The translations under genes and the position numbers were made by a program. The notes under the pieces were generated by a model that did no database searches, had not been told where the DNA came from, and saw only the letters and a list, made by a program, of their open reading frames with translations. Shown here one piece after another: positions 15,438 through 24,034 of a stretch of 47,586 nt of DNA (the stretch's first letter is position 1; each line of letters starts with the position of its first letter). This stretch comes from Phormidium tenue FACHB-1050 (lineage in GTDB: Bacteria; Cyanobacteriota; Cyanobacteriia; Pseudanabaenales; Pseudanabaenaceae): assembly GCF_014696925.1 (NCBI RefSeq), contig NZ_JACJQY010000043.1, positions 1 through 47,586 on the forward strand. Direction: 5' to 3'.

Positions 15438-18400
15438 ATGGAGTTATTACTAATTTGGGGTGTGACACAGGCGGCAGGTGTACTAGCTAGGGAGATTTTG
15501 GGAGATTTAGCTAAAGGTGCGGCAGAGGATTATGTCAAGGACTTTTTTAAGGATTGCTTGAAAAAGGTAATTCACTTACCTGAAAAGGATGTGCAGAAAG
15601 AAGCCTATGGGAAGGCGCTCAAAGAATTTTTGGAATTGATTGAGGAAGAACTCAAGGATGCGGGTTATCAAGAGGCAATCATTAAAAAATATATTCCCTA
15701 TTTGCAAAGGTTTATCAAGCGCGAAGAGGTAAGCGCGGCGCTAGGGATGGCGTTTAATGTGGAATGTAAGGCGATCGATACGGCTTTGTTGGTGAGAGTT
15801 TGGAAAGAGTTAAATTCGCCACTTTTACCAGAGAGTATGAATTGGGACTTTTTGAGCAAGTCCTACATTAGAGCTGTGAAGAAGATTGTCCAGAATTCGG
15901 ATAAGTTGCGTCCGATTTTTGAGGTGCAGACCTTAGATAAAATCGCGGATGCTGTGCAGGAAGTGGCGGGAATTGCGCCAGCGTTTGATTTGGAGAAGTA
16001 TGCGGAAGGGTTGCGGGAGCAGTATGGCAACTTGAAACTGGAATCTCTGGATACGACGGGAGTTTATTACAACGAGTTGAAGCTTTGGAAGATCTTTATT
16101 CCGCAGAATTTGCGGGAATGTCAGGAGTTTATTCCGCAGGTGTATGAGTTGCCGAAGGATCGATCGCGGCTGTTGCAGGAGAGTGGACAGTTGGATGTGT
16201 TGGAACTTGCGGAAGCGGAGTTAGAGAACCATCGCAAGCGCTATGTCGAGCAGCCGATTCGGGGAGTTTTTGAGGTTTTGGGCGATCCGAAGGAGTTGGC
16301 GAAGGAGGTCGTTGCGAAATATGCGGTGATCTTGGGCGATCCAGGTTCGGGAAAATCGACGCTGTTGCAATATCTGGCGCTGATTTGGGCGGAGCGACCT
16401 GTGCGAGATTTGCCTTTGTATCCGTTGCCGCTGTTGTTGGAGTTGCGGACTTATGCCCGTGATAAGCAAGCAGGGAAATGTAAGGATATTGTTTCGTTTA
16501 TTCATGGTGGGAATATTACTTGTCGGTTGAATCAGCAGGATTTGCATGAAAAGCTGAAGAATGGGGACGTTATTGCTCTGTTTGATGGTATTGATGAGGT
16601 GTTCGATCCTGCGTTGCGGGATGAGGTGGTGACGGATATCCATCGCTTTACGAATGAGTATCCTGCGGTGAGGTCAGTTGCGACTTCGCGGTGGTTGGGT
16701 TATAAGGCTCAACGTTTAAGGGATGCTGGGTTTCAGCACTTTATGCTGCAAGAGTTGAATGATGAGCAAATGCAGGATTTTGTGGTGCGTTGGCACGATT
16801 TGAATTTTGCGGAGGGTGCGGATAAGGATCGCAAGCGGGAGCGGTTGCAGAAGGCGATTAGGGAGTCGCGATCGATTAAGGAGTTGGCGGGAAATCCTTT
16901 GTTATTAACGATGATGGCGATTCTCAATCGTAATCAGGAGTTACCGAGGGATCGTCCAGAATTGTATAACCAAGCTTCTAGGGTGTTGTTGCATCAGTGG
17001 GATGTGGAACGGGCGCTAGTGGAGGATCGGCGGATTGACCCGAAAACGATTGACTATCGCGATAAGCAGGCGATGTTGCGGAAGGTTGCCTATCATATGC
17101 AGTCGAGTGCGAAGGGTTTGGCGGGGAATTTGATTAGTGCGGCGCAGTTGGAGGGCATTTTGACGGATTATCTGAGGACGATTGAGGTGGAGAAGCCAAG
17201 GGAAATCGCTCGCATCATGATCGGTCAGCTTCGCACGCGCAATTTCATCCTCTGCGATCTGGGTGGGGATTCCTATGGTTTTGTGCATCGGACTTTTTTG
17301 GAATATTTTTGTGCGTGGGAGTTTGTTTGGCAGTTTAAGGAGTCGCAGACGCTGACAAGTGAGCAGTTAATCTATGATGTGTTTGGGAACCATTGGCAGG
17401 ATGAGTCTTGGCATGAGGTTTTGCGGTTAATTTCTGGGATGATCGAGCCGAGATTTGTTGCAGAAATCATTGATTTTCTTTTGGAGCAGGAAGTTGATAA
17501 AAGTGCATTTTTAGCAGGCGATAGGCTTAAAAAAGAAGGGCTATCGAACCTATTGTTAGCGGCAGATTGCTTTGTAGAAGCAAGAAATAGGAGTTTGATC
17601 GCTCCTACATCAAGTAAATTACTAAAAATATTACAACTTGAAGCTGAACAGGAAACTCCTTATAATTTCAATTACGAATTAGCAATGACACTCATAAACA
17701 GCATTACAAGCACTTGGCAAGATAGCTCTGGGATATTGGATTGGTTGAAAAGATGTCTTGAGCTTGAATCACAATCTTTTATACCTGAATCAGCAGTACA
17801 TGCGTTTGCCAGAGGGTGGAAAGATGACATTGACACACTTCCTTGGCTAAAAGATTGCGCTCTTAACAATGAGAATGAATATGTACGAAGGGCTGCGGTA
17901 CAAGAGATTAGCCAAGGCTGGGAAGGTGACCCTGATATTCTTCCTTTGTTAAAAGACCGTACTCTTAACGATGAGAATTGGATTGTACGAAGGGCAGCGA
18001 TACAAGAGATTGCCAAAGGTTGGGAAGATGACTCTGATACCCTTCCTTGGCTAAAAGACCGCGCTCTTAATGATCATGACAATGACGTACGAATGGCTGC
18101 GGTACAAGAGATCGCCAAAGGTTGGAAAGATGACTCTGATACCCTTTCTTGGCTAAAAGACCGCGCTCTTAATGATCAGAATTATGATGTGCGAAGGGCG
18201 GCGGTACAAGCGATCGCCAAAGGCTGGAAAGATGAATCTGATACCCTTCCTTGGCTCAAAGACCGCGCTCTTAACGATCAGAATTATGATGTGCGAAGGG
18301 CGGCGGTACAAGAGATTGCCCAAGGCTGGAAAGATGAATCTGATACCCTTCCTTTGCTCAAAGACCGCGCTCTTAACGATCAGAATTATGATGTGCGAAG

Positions 18401-18689
18401 GGCGGCGGTACAAGAGATTGCCCAAGGCTGGAAAGATGACATACAAACATTTGATTTTTTGTGCGATCGCGCTATAAACGACCCTTTTGTTCGTGGTAGA
18501 GATCAGTTTGATATTTACCGAACTAATCCCCGTCAAACTGCACTAGAAGGAATCCTCCAATATTACCGTGATAAACCTCAAACATTGGAATTATTGAAGG
18601 CGATCTCTAACAACGATCCTGATGAAAAATTAAAGGGATTTGCGAAGGAGGAATTAGTAAAATTGAGTGAAAATCCCGTAGGGGCATAG
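15438..18689 (+). CDS. NACHT-family NTPase with C-terminal 34-residue tandem repeats
   Basis: A 1083-residue STAND ATPase; the ATG at 15438 follows GGAG. Residues 1-290 form a helical N-terminal region. The NACHT domain starts with Walker A (ILGDPGSGKSTLLQYL, about residue 300) and Walker B (VIALFDGIDEVFD). Then come an ATSRWLGY sensor, a winged-helix part (LAGNPLLLTMMAIL) and FVHRTFLEYFCAWEF. The C-terminal third has six consecutive 34-residue HEAT-like units (17817-18428), each beginning WKDD or WEDD and containing LKDRALND and VRRAAVQEI. Family knowledge: bacterial NACHT proteins include antiphage sensors that trigger cell death. No separate effector domain is recognisable. The last codons and the stop lie in the arm of a dispersed hairpin, so the present C-terminus may be shortened. 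Function in defence is inference. Confidence 0.88.
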   Translation: MELLLIWGVTQAAGVLAREILGDLAKGAAEDYVKDFFKDCLKKVIHLPEKDVQKEAYGKALKEFLELIEEELKDAGYQEAIIKKYIPYLQRFIKREEVSAALGMAFNVECKAIDTALLVRVWKELNSPLLPESMNWDFLSKSYIRAVKKIVQNSDKLRPIFEVQTLDKIADAVQEVAGIAPAFDLEKYAEGLREQYGNLKLESLDTTGVYYNELKLWKIFIPQNLRECQEFIPQVYELPKDRSRLLQESGQLDVLELAEAELENHRKRYVEQPIRGVFEVLGDPKELAKEVVAKYAVILGDPGSGKSTLLQYLALIWAERPVRDLPLYPLPLLLELRTYARDKQAGKCKDIVSFIHGGNITCRLNQQDLHEKLKNGDVIALFDGIDEVFDPALRDEVVTDIHRFTNEYPAVRSVATSRWLGYKAQRLRDAGFQHFMLQELNDEQMQDFVVRWHDLNFAEGADKDRKRERLQKAIRESRSIKELAGNPLLLTMMAILNRNQELPRDRPELYNQASRVLLHQWDVERALVEDRRIDPKTIDYRDKQAMLRKVAYHMQSSAKGLAGNLISAAQLEGILTDYLRTIEVEKPREIARIMIGQLRTRNFILCDLGGDSYGFVHRTFLEYFCAWEFVWQFKESQTLTSEQLIYDVFGNHWQDESWHEVLRLISGMIEPRFVAEIIDFLLEQEVDKSAFLAGDRLKKEGLSNLLLAADCFVEARNRSLIAPTSSKLLKILQLEAEQETPYNFNYELAMTLINSITSTWQDSSGILDWLKRCLELESQSFIPESAVHAFARGWKDDIDTLPWLKDCALNNENEYVRRAAVQEISQGWEGDPDILPLLKDRTLNDENWIVRRAAIQEIAKGWEDDSDTLPWLKDRALNDHDNDVRMAAVQEIAKGWKDDSDTLSWLKDRALNDQNYDVRRAAVQAIAKGWKDESDTLPWLKDRALNDQNYDVRRAAVQEIAQGWKDESDTLPLLKDRALNDQNYDVRRAAVQEIAQGWKDDIQTFDFLCDRAINDPFVRGRDQFDIYRTNPRQTALEGILQYYRDKPQTLELLKAISNNDPDEKLKGFAKEELVKLSENPVGA
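17817..18428 (+). repeat. six tandem 102-bp repeats inside the NACHT gene
   Basis: Units begin at 17817, 17919, 18021, 18123, 18225 and 18327, each exactly 102 bases (34 codons), with a partial seventh at 18429. Units 5 and 6 differ by one base over their whole length. Units 1-3 are more diverged. The exact in-frame periodicity and the near-identity of the last units indicate recent duplication. Confidence 0.93.
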
Positions 18690-19140
18690 CATTTGCGCCA
18701 CAATTTTTCAAACCCGCAACAATATCGATCTGCAAATGCTATGCCCTCTATGCTTTCACAGACAAATTGTCCCTGCGTTGCGAGGTATTGGGCAAAGAAA
18801 AAGAAACCTGCAAATTCCCAGATCTCCGACTTTTTCTATGCAAGCAAAGACAATTTGTAAATGCACAAAAAAAGTCGGAGATCTAAATCTATGCCTTCAG
18901 CGATCGCTAGTCCCTGCGTTGCGAGGTATTGGGCAAAGAAAAAGAAACCTGCAAATTCCCAGATCTCCGACTTTTTCTATGCAAGCGAAGACAATTTGTA
19001 AATGCACAAAAAAAGTCGGAGATCTAAATCTGTGCCTTCAGCGATCGCTTGTCCCTACGTTGTGAGGTTTAGGGCAAAGCATTCCCAAATTAAGGCGATC
19101 TGTAAATGCATAAATTTCTGCGGGAATGCTTTGCCCCTAC
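18681..19140. repeat. nest of dispersed hairpin elements with two 141-bp tandem copies
   Basis: Four hairpins follow one another: 18681-18746 (arms GGGGCATAGCATTTGC-like), 18820-18884, 18961-19025 (both with arms AGATCTCCGACTTTTT) and 19072-19136 (perfect 15-base arms GGGCAAAGCATTCCC). The segments 18769-18909 and 18910-19050 are 141-base direct repeats that differ at a few positions. A conserved tail, TGTCCCTGCGTTGCGAGG, separates the hairpins. An inverted copy lies at 38440-38540. This explains most of the 615-bp gap before thrS; 19197-19304 holds nothing else recognisable. Confidence 0.88.
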
Positions 19141-19196
19141 AATTCTATGATCAACCTCAAACATGGGAATTATTGGAGGCGATCGCTAATTTCTAA
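19141..19196 (+). pseudogene. 3' remnant similar to the end of the NACHT gene
   Basis: The short frame reads YDQPQTWELLEAIANF then stop. It matches YRDKPQTLELLKAISNN near the C-terminus of the NACHT protein (18557-18607), and the nucleotides CCTCAAACAT, GGAATTATTG and AGGCGATC are shared. It is too short to be a gene. It looks like the tail of a second copy or of an older version of the NACHT gene, separated from it by the hairpin repeats. Confidence 0.6.
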
Positions 19197-19304
19197 ACTG
19201 GTACATGGGGCGATCGCAATACTCAGCAAAAAAAGTTAAGATGGTAGACTCTAAGTAAAATTTTTGTAACTCTTGTAAATCAATAAAGGTCACGACATCA
19301 AGTT

Positions 19305-21140
19305 ATGGATGCAGTTGCAGTAAAGCCCAGCGAAAGCAAACCTAGTGATATTAAACCTAGCGATATCCTGCGGCAAGCCGATACCGAAAAATTAGCGCGG
19401 ATTCGCCACACATGCTCCCATGTGATGGCGATGGCAGTCCAAAAGTTATACCCCGATGCTAAGGTGACTATCGGTCCTGCAACTGAAAATGGCTTTTATT
19501 ACGACTTCGATCGCAAAGAGCATTTTACCCCTAGTGATTTAAAAGCGATCGCCAAGGAAATGAAGCGGATCATCAAGTGGAATCAGCCCCTTGTGCGTCA
19601 GGAATTACCTCGTCCTGAGATGCTTGCGGAAATCGAAAAGCTAAATGAACCCTACAAAATTGAGCTACTAGCCGTCATACCCGAAGGACAAAATATTAGC
19701 CGCTATTTCATCGGCGATCCTGAAAAGTTAGAAAAACAACCTTGGTGGGATTTATGTGCAGGACCTCACCTCAATAGTACTGGCGATATTCATCCCGATG
19801 CTTTTGCCCTTGAGAGCATTGCAGGAGCCTACTGGCGCGGCGACGAAAAAAATCCGATGCTGCAACGTATTTACGGTACAGCATGGGAAAGCCCTGAACA
19901 ACTTCAGGCGTATCATGCCATGCTCGAAGAAGCCAAACGTCGCGATCACCGCACTATTGGTAAAGATTTACAACTATTCAGCATTCAAGAAGATGCTGGT
20001 GGTGGTTTGGTATTCTGGCATCCTAAGGGCGCGATTATCCGCAATACCATCGAAACCTTCTGGAAAGAAACGCATGTCCAAAATGGTTATGAATCAGTAA
20101 CCACGCCTCATATGGCAAACTTGGATCTGTGGAAGATCTCAGGACATAATGACTTCTATCGCGAAAGCATGTTTCAGCCGATGGAAGTAGAGCATCAGGT
20201 TTATCAGCTTAAGCCGATGAACTGTCCGTTCCATGTGTTGATTTACAAAGATACGCTCCATTCCTATAAAGAATTTCCAATTCGCTATGCCGAACTGGGT
20301 ACAGTCTATCGCTATGAGCGCTCTGGAACCATGCATGGCTTAATGCGTGTACGCGGCTTTACGCAAGACGATGCTCATATTTTCTGTACCGAAGAACAAA
20401 TTGAGACGGAAATTATCGGTGTTCTCAATCTTGCGGAGTTAATTCTCTCCACCTTTGGTTTTGAAAATTACGAAATCAATCTTTCTACTCGTCCCGAAAA
20501 ATATGTCGGATCTGATGCAATTTGGGAAAAGTCTACGGAAGCGCTCAAACAGGCGCTCAATCACAAGGGCTGGAACTACGTTGTCGATGAAGGTGGCGGC
20601 GCTTTCTATGGGCCAAAAATTGACATCAAGATCGAAGATGCGATCGGTCGTCGCTGGCAATGTTCGACGATTCAGCTAGATTTCAACTTGCCCGATCGCT
20701 TCCAAATGGAATATGTTGGCGAAGATGGAGCAAGGCATCAACCGATCATGATTCACCGAGCCTTATTTGGTTCAGTCGAGCGATTTATCGGTGTCTTGAT
20801 TGAGAACTATGCAGGCGACTTTCCCCTCTGGCTTGCACCTGTTCAGGCTCGGTTAATCGCTGTATCTGACGGTCAAATTGCATATGCTGAGGAAGTCGTC
20901 ACCAAGATGAAAGCAGCAGGTTTGCGCGTCCAGTTAGACCATAGCGGCGATCGCATGGCTAAGCAAATTCGCAAGGCTGAGATGGAAAAAGTCCCTGTGA
21001 TGGCTGTCATTGGAGCCAAGGAAGTTGAAGCAGGAACCTTGAGTATCCGTAGCCGCAAGCACGGCGAACTCGGTGCAATCTCTGTCGATGAAGTGATTAG
21101 TAAGATGCAAGCAGCCATTAGCGATCGCACTTGGTTCTAG
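19305..21140 (+). CDS. thrS: threonine--tRNA ligase
   Basis: A 611-residue class II aminoacyl-tRNA synthetase. It lacks the N-terminal TGS (N1) domain and begins near the editing (N2) domain, with HTCSH (the HxxxH metal or editing motif) and DLCAGPH. The catalytic core has the zinc-binding Cys in MNCPFHVL, His in TQDDAHIFC and His in IMIHRALFGSVERFIG (motif 3). The C-terminal anticodon-binding domain begins about residue 505 (PLWLAPVQARLIAVSD). A length near 600 and absence of TGS are usual in cyanobacteria. The start at 19305 gives a Ser/Lys/Pro-rich extension with a tandem KPSD motif. It ends 11 bases before a hairpin terminator. Confidence 0.96.
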   Translation: MDAVAVKPSESKPSDIKPSDILRQADTEKLARIRHTCSHVMAMAVQKLYPDAKVTIGPATENGFYYDFDRKEHFTPSDLKAIAKEMKRIIKWNQPLVRQELPRPEMLAEIEKLNEPYKIELLAVIPEGQNISRYFIGDPEKLEKQPWWDLCAGPHLNSTGDIHPDAFALESIAGAYWRGDEKNPMLQRIYGTAWESPEQLQAYHAMLEEAKRRDHRTIGKDLQLFSIQEDAGGGLVFWHPKGAIIRNTIETFWKETHVQNGYESVTTPHMANLDLWKISGHNDFYRESMFQPMEVEHQVYQLKPMNCPFHVLIYKDTLHSYKEFPIRYAELGTVYRYERSGTMHGLMRVRGFTQDDAHIFCTEEQIETEIIGVLNLAELILSTFGFENYEINLSTRPEKYVGSDAIWEKSTEALKQALNHKGWNYVVDEGGGAFYGPKIDIKIEDAIGRRWQCSTIQLDFNLPDRFQMEYVGEDGARHQPIMIHRALFGSVERFIGVLIENYAGDFPLWLAPVQARLIAVSDGQIAYAEEVVTKMKAAGLRVQLDHSGDRMAKQIRKAEMEKVPVMAVIGAKEVEAGTLSIRSRKHGELGAISVDEVISKMQAAISDRTWF

Positions 21141-21151
21141 CTCGTTGTATC

Positions 21152-21196
21152 AATAAAAGAGAAAAGAGGCGCTTCGCGCCTCTTTTCTCTTTTATT
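21152..21196. terminator. perfect 21-bp hairpin (loop TTC) after thrS
   Basis: Arms 21152-21172 and 21176-21196 pair perfectly; the foot is AATAAAAGAG/CTCTTTTATT and the top is GAGGCGC. It abuts a second hairpin with no gap. Confidence 0.75.
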
Positions 21197-21245
21197 ACCC
21201 AAATAGTGTGAGGCGGCGCTTCGCGCCGCCTCACACTATTTGGGT
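21197..21245. terminator. perfect 23-bp hairpin (loop TTC), tandem with the previous one
   Basis: Arms 21197-21219 and 21223-21245 are perfectly complementary. It lies between the convergent genes thrS and ccsB. The neighbouring hairpin would serve thrS and this one ccsB, although neither has a long U-tract. Confidence 0.7.
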
Positions 21246-21253
21246 TAGCTATA

Positions 21254-22309
21254 TTATAAAAACCAGCCATAACTGTGCAAACCTTTACCCAGTAGATTTA
21301 CACCTAGATAGCAAGTCCAGACTACCAACAAACCAACACTAGCCAAAATCGCTGGCTTGCGCCCCTGCCATCCTTTAGTAATACGGGTGTGCAAATACGC
21401 GGCAAAGACTAACCATGTAATCAAAGACCATGTTTCCTTCGGGTCCCAACTCCAATAAGAACCCCATGCTTCGTTTGCCCATACGCCGCCTGCAATAATA
21501 CCAATCGTCAGCAGGGGAAATCCTAGCCCGATCGCTCGATAACTGAGATTGTCTAAAGTTTCACCAATGGTGAGACGGCGTAAGGATAGGGGCTTAGTAT
21601 TAGGAGCGATCGCCTCAGCGGTGATAGTGCCAGTATTGGCAGTTTGGAGATTACCTGAATTTAAAATACTGCCCATACTCTCAACCGCAAACGCGGCAAA
21701 TGTTTCAGGGTTAGGTGTATTCGTATTATTGCTATCGACAACACTGCGAAGATTAGTACCAAAAGAACTACCCTGTAGCACCACCTCTTGACCACGAGTG
21801 ACGATCAAAAAGGCGATCGCCAAAATGCTACCCGTCATCAAGGCGGCATAACTCAACAGCATGACACTAACATGCATCATCAACCAGTTAGACTTCAGCG
21901 CAGGTACAAGGGGTTCCGACATCTGCATTCCAGAGGGCAAAGCAAGAGCAGCAAAAGCGGTGATTCCCATCGCCATCGGTGAAGTGAAGGCTCCGACTAA
22001 ACGCTTAGCATTGTCATTGGCGCTTTTGTTGCCGATCCGATTAACGACAATATGCATGGTGGTAATGCCCCATGCTAAGAAAAATAGCGATTCATACAGA
22101 TTGCTCAGTGGGAAATAGCCTGCATCAATCCAACGCGCTCCCAGTAATGTAGCAATACAGAGATTAGCGATCGCCATGCCTGCATTACCAAGCGATCGTA
22201 AATATGGCAAATTGGGAAATGCGACATGCACCCAGAAAACGAGCATGGTCGCAAAGAGGACGGCAAATGATGAGTTGTCCAGTAAGTTCTGAAGCGCGAC
22301 GAGTTGCAT
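21254..22309 (-). CDS. ccsB: c-type cytochrome biogenesis protein CcsB (CcsA of plastids)
   Basis: A 351-residue polytopic membrane protein of the System II cytochrome c maturation complex, which carries heme across the membrane to apocytochromes in the thylakoid lumen. The heme-handling WWD-type signature [18 protein letters not shown] is present near residue 285. Flanking His residues occur in YLHTRI and in the C-terminal LHSYGWFL, plus [12 protein letters not shown], matching the family. A long non-membrane loop (about 175-240) contains [18 protein letters not shown], which varies between species. The partner Ccs1/ResB gene is not in this window. The upstream gene is divergent. Confidence 0.94.
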   Translation of the reverse strand: MQLVALQNLLDNSSFAVLFATMLVFWVHVAFPNLPYLRSLGNAGMAIANLCIATLLGARWIDAGYFPLSNLYESLFFLAWGITTMHIVVNRIGNKSANDNAKRLVGAFTSPMAMGITAFAALALPSGMQMSEPLVPALKSNWLMMHVSVMLLSYAALMTGSILAIAFLIVTRGQEVVLQGSSFGTNLRSVVDSNNTNTPNPETFAAFAVESMGSILNSGNLQTANTGTITAEAIAPNTKPLSLRRLTIGETLDNLSYRAIGLGFPLLTIGIIAGGVWANEAWGSYWSWDPKETWSLITWLVFAAYLHTRITKGWQGRKPAILASVGLLVVWTCYLGVNLLGKGLHSYGWFL

Positions 22310-22477
22310 TCAGGCAATTCTCCAGCAATTTTGAAAAGTTTGTATGATTTGATTTTTAAAAGTGCATATACTATGCGTTTTTATTGTAAGCGATGTTGAT
22401 AAGCCTTACCGTTTGTCACTTAAAGTCCATAAAAATCTAGAACGTAAAAGTCCGCGTAAGATTCCAAACTTTTTGAC

Positions 22478-23080
22478 ATGAAAGCATATTTACAAGTAAG
22501 TGAAGTGATCGACTGGCAGCATCCCGAAATCATTAAATGCTCCCAACAAATAGCCTTGGGACACGAGACTCCAGAGGCGATCGCCAAAGCTTGCTTTGAA
22601 TGGGTGCGAGATAAAATCTGTCATAGCTTTGACTATCAAATGAATCCTGTGACCTGTCGAGCCTCTGATGTTCTGCACCACAAAACAGGCTATTGCTTCG
22701 CCAAAAGTCATCTATTGGCAGCTTTGCTAAGGGCTAACCAGATTCCTACAGGATTTTGTTATCAGCGATTGAGCATTGACGATCAAGGTGCGCCCTATAG
22801 TTTGCATGGTTTCAATGCCATCTATTTGCCTAAAATTGGTTGGTATCGTGTTGATGCCAGAGGCAACAAAGCAGGAGTCAACGCTCAGTTCAGCCCACCA
22901 TATGAACAATTGGCATATAAAATTCAGCTACCAGAAGAGGCAGATTTCCCAACAATTTTTGCCGAGCCATTACAGATAGTTGTAAACACTCTGCAAGCAC
23001 AAACTACATGGGATGATATGCTGCGTAACCTTCCAGATATTTCGTTGAATTTTGCTAAGAACTATGGTTTGCTGCCGTAA
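22478..23080 (+). CDS. transglutaminase-like cysteine peptidase-fold protein
   Basis: A 200-residue single-domain protein of the bacterial transglutaminase-like superfamily. The Cys-His-Asp triad is visible: Cys in KTGYCFAKSHLLAAL, His in YSLHGFNAIYL and Asp in WYRVDARGNK. Family members act as proteases or amidases rather than true transglutaminases. No signal peptide is seen, so it is cytoplasmic. Its substrate is unknown. It is followed after 37 bases by a hydrolase gene on the same strand. Confidence 0.82.
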   Translation: MKAYLQVSEVIDWQHPEIIKCSQQIALGHETPEAIAKACFEWVRDKICHSFDYQMNPVTCRASDVLHHKTGYCFAKSHLLAALLRANQIPTGFCYQRLSIDDQGAPYSLHGFNAIYLPKIGWYRVDARGNKAGVNAQFSPPYEQLAYKIQLPEEADFPTIFAEPLQIVVNTLQAQTTWDDMLRNLPDISLNFAKNYGLLP

Positions 23081-23117
23081 ATATGGCGATCGCTAATATA
23101 AATATATAATTTTATTT

Positions 23118-23744
23118 ATGACCTTAAATTACCGATCGATTCCCTCACAATTACCTAATCCCAATGCACTTGGTGTGATCGTTGCACTGCATGGCTGGGG
23201 CGCAAACTGTGATGATCTGATCTCGCTAGCGCCCATGGTTGGACTCCGTAATTATCAATGGATTTGTCCTGAGGCTCCCTTTAACCATCCAATGCCCAAT
23301 GGCAAAATGTGGTACGACCTCCAAAGTCTTGATGCTGAAGGTTTAGCCAAAAGCTGCGAACTGCTTAGCCAGTTTCTCGAAGATTTACCAGCGATGACAG
23401 GGATACCTCTAGAGAAAACATTTTTACTAGGTTTTTCTCAGGGTGGAGCCATGACCTTAGACGTGGGTTTAGTCTTTCCCTTAGCAGGATTAATTGCTCT
23501 AAGTGGTTACCTACATATCACAGAAGAAGAATTGCAAGAACTTGCGGGATCATTTCCACCTATCTTGATTGCTCATGGTACGCAAGATACAGTCGTTCCC
23601 ATTAGTGTGGCTCGTAATACAAAAGAGGTCTTTGAACGTCTGGGCGTGAATGTGGAGTATGAAGAATACGAGATGTCCCATGAAATTCGTCCTGAAACCT
23701 GCGATCGCATTCAGCAATTTATTCTAGAGAGACAAGCCAAATAG
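23118..23744 (+). CDS. alpha/beta hydrolase, phospholipase/carboxylesterase family
   Basis: A 208-residue serine hydrolase of the Abhydrolase_2 (YpfH/acyl-protein thioesterase-like) group. VALHGWGANCDDLISLAPM carries the oxyanion-hole segment, LGFSQGGAMTLD the nucleophile Ser, HGTQDTVVPI the Asp and MSHEI the His. It is expected to cleave short carboxylic or phospholipid esters in the cytoplasm. Length is normal. It ends at a hairpin whose left arm begins inside the last codons. Confidence 0.88.
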   Translation: MTLNYRSIPSQLPNPNALGVIVALHGWGANCDDLISLAPMVGLRNYQWICPEAPFNHPMPNGKMWYDLQSLDAEGLAKSCELLSQFLEDLPAMTGIPLEKTFLLGFSQGGAMTLDVGLVFPLAGLIALSGYLHITEEELQELAGSFPPILIAHGTQDTVVPISVARNTKEVFERLGVNVEYEEYEMSHEIRPETCDRIQQFILERQAK

Positions 23745-23787
23745 CAACAAAGTAAATATAGAACATGTCCTTTTTTGTTGCTATTTG
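23738..23787 (+). terminator. hairpin terminator after hydrolase gene
   Basis: The 14-base arms CAAATAGCAACAAA (23738-23751) and TTTGTTGCTATTTG (23774-23787) are perfect complements, followed by TTTTTA. The arm overlaps the stop codon of the hydrolase gene. Confidence 0.75.
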
Positions 23788-23873
23788 TTTTTATTTGTTT
23801 TAACGTCTAGTCAATTTTTGATATGACAGTGTATTGTTAAGATCGAAATAAGAACTATATATGGAGATATTGT

Positions 23874-23972
23874 ATGAATCTTTCAGATGCTCAAGTTTTT
23901 ACAGCATTGGTAGTTGCACTGTTCCCCGCAGTATTGGCAGCTCTATTGGGTTCTGCGCTTTCTAACTCGTAG
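23874..23972 (+). CDS. psaM: photosystem I reaction centre subunit XII (PsaM)
   Basis: A 32-residue protein beginning MNLSDAQVFTALVVALFP and ending SALSNS. It consists of a short polar start and one transmembrane helix, closely resembling PsaM sequences, which begin with an M-x-L-S/T-D-x-Q pattern followed by a hydrophobic stretch with LLPAxLA. PsaM lies at the trimer interface of photosystem I in the thylakoid membrane. GGAG seven bases before the ATG supports the start. The usual C-terminal LSTELY-type ending is replaced by GSALSN, so the tail is atypical. The gene is below normal ORF-size limits. Confidence 0.85.
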   Translation: MNLSDAQVFTALVVALFPAVLAALLGSALSNS

Positions 23973-24034
23973 TCCAATTCCCAGTCCTCATAATATCTCT
24001 CATAATATCTATCTTTACAGCCTAGAGGTTGCGA

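Noticed and set aside
17817-18428. Repeats as assembly artefact
   Set aside because: Units differ gradually and keep one open frame, which fits real duplication, although long reads would settle the exact copy number.
18153-18536. Long minus-strand frame across the NACHT repeats
   Set aside because: It is a shadow created by the tandem repeats; composition and periodicity come from the plus-strand gene.
18736-19065. Plus-strand frame across the 141-bp repeats with a repeated Cys-rich peptide
   Set aside because: It only reflects the duplicated hairpin element; no start signal and no independent codon pattern.
18681-19140. CRISPR array
   Set aside because: The repeats are 141 bases with internal hairpins and no regular short repeats with unique spacers; no cas genes are near.
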